This document shows positions 6,230 to 9,579 of a stretch of DNA of 9,579 nt, piece after piece. Both the position numbers and the translations under genes were made by a program. The DNA comes from Rhodospirillales bacterium (GTDB lineage: Bacteria; Pseudomonadota; Alphaproteobacteria; Rhodospirillales; Casp-alpha2). The stretch is from NCBI GenBank assembly GCA_018664265.1, contig JABJOR010000455.1, positions 1 through 9,579 of the forward strand, in the 5' to 3' direction. The number at the start of each line of letters is the position of its first letter. Within the stretch, counting starts at the first letter, position 1. A model generated the notes under the pieces. It was not told the DNA's origin and ran no database searches. It was given only the letters and a program-made list of their open reading frames with translations.

Positions 6230-8416
6230 ATGGGTAATCTAAATATACGTCAACGCCTTATTGGCGGTTTTGCAATAGTTATAATGTTATTGGTTATTGC
6301 TGTAAGTGCAACCATTTGGGAAGTCGGTAGACTCAAAGATGGTACGGACAGGATCGTAAATCTGCGTATCCCGACATCCCAGGCCAGCACAAATATGTTG
6401 ACAGAAATTCAGGCATCACTCGCAAACCTCCGTGGTTGGATGTTGACCGGAAATGAAAATTTCAAGGCGGGTCGAGCAGAAATCTGGACAGGTATAGATG
6501 GTATTACAGCAGATATGGATGCTTTGTCTGCGACCTGGACTAATCCCAAAAATGTCGATGCCTGGAACGGTTTTAAGGTTACCCTTGATGAATTTCGTAC
6601 TGCGCAGGAAACTGTAGAAAACATCGCGAATTCAGCTGATGAGCAACCTGCTACAAAAATGCTTGTGACAGAAGCTGCACCGCTGGCTGGACAAATGGTT
6701 TCCGAGATCACCAACATCATTAATCTTGAAATGGAACAGGATGCCAATAATGCACGAAGACAGGCGCTTGGTGCTATGGCTGATGTGCGAGGTACCCTTG
6801 GTCTAAGTTTGGCAAATATCCGGGCTTATTTGCTGACAGGGGAGATAAAGTTTACTGATAACTTCAAGAAATTATGGGCCAAGAATGAAAAAAGGTTCGC
6901 GGATTTATCATCCATGACTGATTTAATGACGCAGGAACAAAAACAGTCATTTGAAAATTTTTCTGCCAATCGAGTAAAATTCAACCCCTTACCTGCAAAG
7001 ATGTTTGCCATTCGTGGCTCTGATCAGTGGAATATGGCCAACTATATACTGGTCTCCGAGGCTGCGCCTCGTGCTGGCAAGCTATTGAACATTTTGCTTG
7101 GTGAAAGAGACGACGGTGGTGCTCGCCAGGGTGGCATGGTTGCCAATCAAAAAGCATTGCTGGCCAAAGATGCTGATGAAGGCAAAGCAGAAACAGCAAC
7201 TTTAATGACTATACAGTGGGTGCTTCTTGTTGTTGGTGTTGTTCTTGGTGCAGTCATTGCTTTACTCACCGCTCGCTCTATCGTTAATCCGGTTAATGAC
7301 ATGACGGGTGCCATGAAAGAATTGGCAGATGGCAACCTGGAGATAGAAATTCCAGCGCAAGACAAAACCGATGAAATTGGTGACATGGCACAAGCTGTTC
7401 AAGTCTTTAAAGATGCGGGAATTGAAAATGTCCGTATGACCAAAGAAGCAGAAGAACATCGGGTTGCTGCAGAAGAAGAAAAAGAGCGCCAGCGTCAAGC
7501 TGAAGAAAAGGCTCGCCATGAGAAAGAAGCTGCTGAACGCGAAGAGCGTGAAGCTAATGAAGCAAAACTGGTTCTTTTGTCACAAATTACCAACGACTTT
7601 GAAGCTAAGGTCAGTGTTATCGTCGATTCAGTTGCCGGCGCTGCTACACAAATGTTGTCATCTTCCAACACAATGGCAACAACGGCTGATCAGACAAACA
7701 AGCAGTCGCTAACAGTCGCTTCAGCGTCAGAGCAAGCCAGTAACAATGTGAATACAGTGTCTTCAGCGGCTGAAGAATTGTCTTCCTCAATTAATGAAAT
7801 CAGCCGTCAGGTCACGGATTCATCAACCATGGCAGCAAATGCCGTGCAAGAAGCCAAAACCAGCTATGATACAGTTCAGGGACTGGTGGAATCTGCAAAG
7901 AGTATTGGTGAAGTTGTTGACCTGATCACCGATATTGCAGAGCAAACGAACCTGCTTGCGCTTAACGCTACGATTGAGGCTGCCCGTGCAGGGGATGCAG
8001 GTAAAGGCTTTGCTGTGGTCGCAGCAGAAGTCAAAAACCTTGCTAATCAGACAGCCAAAGCGACTGAACAGATTAGCTCCTAGATTAGTGAAATTCAGCA
8101 AGCAACTGAAAGTGCTGCCGGGTCTATCGAAGGTATTGGTGAAACCATCGGCAAGGTTGATGGTATTGCCGCGACTATTGCCAGTGCCGTGGAAGAGCAA
8201 TCTGCTGCAACCCAGGAAATTGCCCGCAACGTAGAGCAGGCTGCTGCCGGTACGAACGAAGTTTCAAGCAACATAAATTCTGTAACTGTCGCTGCTGGTG
8301 AGACTGGAAAAGTTGCTGAAGATATTCAAGGTGCTGCAAAAAATCTTTCATCGCAGTCAGAAACTTTAAGAGATGAAGTTGCTGAATTTCTTGAGAGAAT
8401 TAAAGCTGCAGCTTAA
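6230..8416 (+). pseudogene. Methyl-accepting chemotaxis protein with bimodular sensor domain, interrupted by in-frame TAG
   Basis: The full frame would encode 728 aa, but codon 618 (8081-8083) is TAG, so the uninterrupted product is 617 aa (6230-8083). Layout: TM1 about 11-30; periplasmic helical sensor about 31-322; TM2 about 326-347; HAMP about 348-400; a highly charged Glu/Arg/Lys coiled coil about 404-446; then the MCP signalling hairpin, with the conserved tip [20 protein letters not shown] at 568-587. After TAG the same frame continues for 111 codons of the returning helix to TAA at 8414-8416. The sensor is an internal duplication: [16 protein letters not shown] (63-78) matches [16 protein letters not shown] (193-208). 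There is no C-terminal CheR/CheB pentapeptide. GAGGAG nine bases upstream supports the start. The intact protein would signal through CheA/CheW; the truncated one lacks the C-terminal adaptation helix and is probably inactive. Ligand unknown. Confidence 0.88.
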
Positions 8417-8439
8417 TCACCCGGAAGGGAGAGGAACAG

Positions 8440-8475
8440 AAAAGCCCGGCACTCGCAAAGAGTACCGGGCTTTTT
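8440..8475. terminator. Bidirectional Rho-independent terminator
   Basis: AAAAGCCCGG (8440-8449) pairs with CCGGGCTTTT (8465-8474). After one mismatch, ACTC (8451-8454) pairs with GAGT (8460-8463) around a five-base loop. A T-run follows on the plus strand and the A-run gives a T-run on the minus strand, so it can end both the chemoreceptor gene (stop 8416) and the convergent etfA gene (stop 8497). Confidence 0.9.
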
Positions 8476-8496
8476 AATTAGATCAGGCTCTGAACG

Positions 8497-9429
8497 TTAC
8501 CCCAGTTCTTTGTCCAATTCAGGAACCGCGTCGAACAGATCAGCGACCAGACCGTAGTCTGCAACCTGGAAGATCGGGGCTTCTGCATCATTGTTAATGG
8601 CAACAATGACCTTGGAGTCTTTCATGCCTGCCAGATGCTGGATAGCACCGGAGATACCGACAGCAATGTAGAGATCAGGCGCTACTACCTTACCTGTTTG
8701 ACCAACCTGATGGTCATTAGGAACGTAACCTGCATCTACAGCAGCGCGTGAAGCGCCAACAGCAGCATTCAGTTTATCAGCGACTGCTTCCAGCATAGGG
8801 AAGTTCTCGCCAGACTTCATACCGCGTCCACCGGAGATAACGATCTTGGCAGTCGTCAGTTCAGGGCGATCAGACTTGCTGACTTCCTGGCTAACAAAGC
8901 TGGATTTCCCTGCATCACCTGTGCCGTCAACGGCTTCAACACTGGCAGAGCCACCTTCTTCTGAAACAGCTTCGAAAGATGTTGTGCGAACAGTGATCAG
9001 TTTGACAGAGTCGGAAGACTGTACCGTTGCCATGGCATTGCCTGCATAGATCGGGCGTACAAATGTGTCATCGCTGACGACGTCTGTAATTTCCGAAATT
9101 TGCTGGACATCAAGCAAGGCAGCAGCGCGAGGCATGATGTTTTTACCGGTCGTTGTGGCAGCAGCCAGCACGTGGCTGTAGTTCGGAGCCAGTTTGACGA
9201 TCAGTGGCGCCATGTTTTCGGCTACCGCATTGGCATATTCGGCGCTATCGGCGCTTAGGACCTTGGCAACGCCAGCGATTTTGGCGGCTGCATCAGCAAC
9301 ACCACCGCAACCACTGCCTGCGACCAGAACTTCGATGTCACCGGACAGCTTTGATGCGGCGGCGACGGCATTGAACGTAGCACTGGAAAGGGCTGCGTTG
9401 TCATGTTCTGCAATTACAAGAATGCTCAT
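8497..9429 (-). CDS. etfA: Electron transfer flavoprotein subunit alpha
   Basis: A complete 310-aa EtfA of normal length. The N-terminal domain starts [10 protein letters not shown]. The C-terminal FAD-binding domain is unmistakable: SGGRG at 199-203, [10 protein letters not shown] at 225-234, QVGQTG at 241-246, GISGAIQH at 258-265, INND at 278-281 and [10 protein letters not shown] at 289-298. With EtfB it forms the soluble FAD/AMP heterodimer that collects electrons from acyl-CoA, dimethylglycine and sarcosine dehydrogenases and delivers them to ETF-ubiquinone oxidoreductase at the membrane. The start codon overlaps the etfB stop (TGATG), implying translational coupling. The transcript ends at the shared bidirectional terminator. 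It may serve the dehydrogenase encoded about 3.6 kb away, although etfBA usually serves many enzymes. Confidence 0.97.
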   Translation of the reverse strand: MSILVIAEHDNAALSSATFNAVAAASKLSGDIEVLVAGSGCGGVADAAAKIAGVAKVLSADSAEYANAVAENMAPLIVKLAPNYSHVLAAATTTGKNIMPRAAALLDVQQISEITDVVSDDTFVRPIYAGNAMATVQSSDSVKLITVRTTSFEAVSEEGGSASVEAVDGTGDAGKSSFVSQEVSKSDRPELTTAKIVISGGRGMKSGENFPMLEAVADKLNAAVGASRAAVDAGYVPNDHQVGQTGKVVAPDLYIAVGISGAIQHLAGMKDSKVIVAINNDAEAPIFQVADYGLVADLFDAVPELDKELG

Positions 9430-9579
9430 CAGATCACCTTCGCTTCATTACGCAGTTTTTCAACAAGTTCAGAGACACTGGCAACAATGATGCCTGCGTC
9501 ACGTGCTGGTGGTTCGTCAACTTTGACGACCGTTACATGCGGGGTCACATCAACACCCAGTTCATCCGGGTTGGTGGTA
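9429..9579 (-). CDS. etfB: Electron transfer flavoprotein subunit beta, C-terminal part
   Basis: The reverse strand from the right edge reads TTNPDELGVDVTPHVTVVKV and continues DEPPARDAGIIVASVSELVE, then KLRNEAKVI and TGA at 9431-9429. This is the standard EtfB C-terminus: the LGVDVTP segment, V-K-V-DEPP and a final SELVEKLRNEAKVI helix. About 49 codons are visible; the rest lies beyond the right edge. The stop overlaps the etfA ATG by one base (TGATG), so etfB-etfA form an operon transcribed leftward. EtfB binds AMP and docks partner dehydrogenases. Confidence 0.95.
   Translation of the reverse strand, partial: TTNPDELGVDVTPHVTVVKVDEPPARDAGIIVASVSELVEKLRNEAKVI

Noticed and set aside
8081..8083. 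TAG read as pyrrolysine, tempting because a corrinoid methyl-transfer operon is nearby
   Set aside because: Pyrrolysine occurs in specific methylamine methyltransferases, not chemoreceptors. The position is expected to be Gln (CAG), and the neighbouring methyltransferase gene seems to use TAG as its ordinary stop.
8189..8416. A separate small gene starting at GTG 8189
   Set aside because: It is the in-frame continuation of the chemoreceptor after the TAG, with no ribosome site of its own.

Overview
The gene content points to a free-living, chemotactic, aerobic Proteobacterium, most likely a marine-type alphaproteobacterium. This is inferred from gene families and local order, not from a marker gene. 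Coding DNA has moderate G+C and the spacers are AT-rich. No rRNA, tRNA, CRISPR array, insertion sequence or phage gene was found.

Left part (1-2093, all minus strand, read right to left): a one-carbon/corrinoid operon. It opens with a B12-binding corrinoid protein, followed by a DUF1638 protein, a 99-aa 'virulence factor'-family protein, and a cysteine-rich protein like the C-terminal domain/MetV subunit of methylenetetrahydrofolate reductase, which runs off the left edge. The last three genes are separated by only 2-3 bases. A strong hairpin plus T-run lies between the corrinoid gene and the rest, so the operon is probably expressed in a graded way. The methyltransferases that would load and unload the corrinoid are not in the window. 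The set fits either a split B12-dependent methionine synthase or a betaine/methylamine-type corrinoid methyltransferase system.

Middle part (2094-5908, minus strand): a 363-bp regulatory spacer, then a complete 811-aa dimethylglycine/sarcosine dehydrogenase-type flavoprotein with a folate-binding GcvT half. Further right is a phosphoethanolamine-N-methyltransferase-like SAM methyltransferase broken by a one-base frameshift. Together these suggest metabolism of N-methylated compounds (betaine, dimethylglycine, sarcosine) feeding methyl or formaldehyde-level carbon into the folate pool used by the left-hand operon.

Right part: an AT-rich divergent spacer (5909-6229), then a plus-strand chemoreceptor gene whose sensor domain is an internal tandem duplication and whose reading frame is cut by a TAG at codon 618 where CAG (Gln) is expected. 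A bidirectional terminator separates it from the convergent minus-strand etfBA operon (etfA complete, etfB only its C-terminus). Electron-transfer flavoprotein is the known acceptor of dimethylglycine dehydrogenase-type enzymes, so it could take electrons from the dehydrogenase here. Two neighbouring genes each carry a single-base lesion, which means either recent gene decay or sequence errors.
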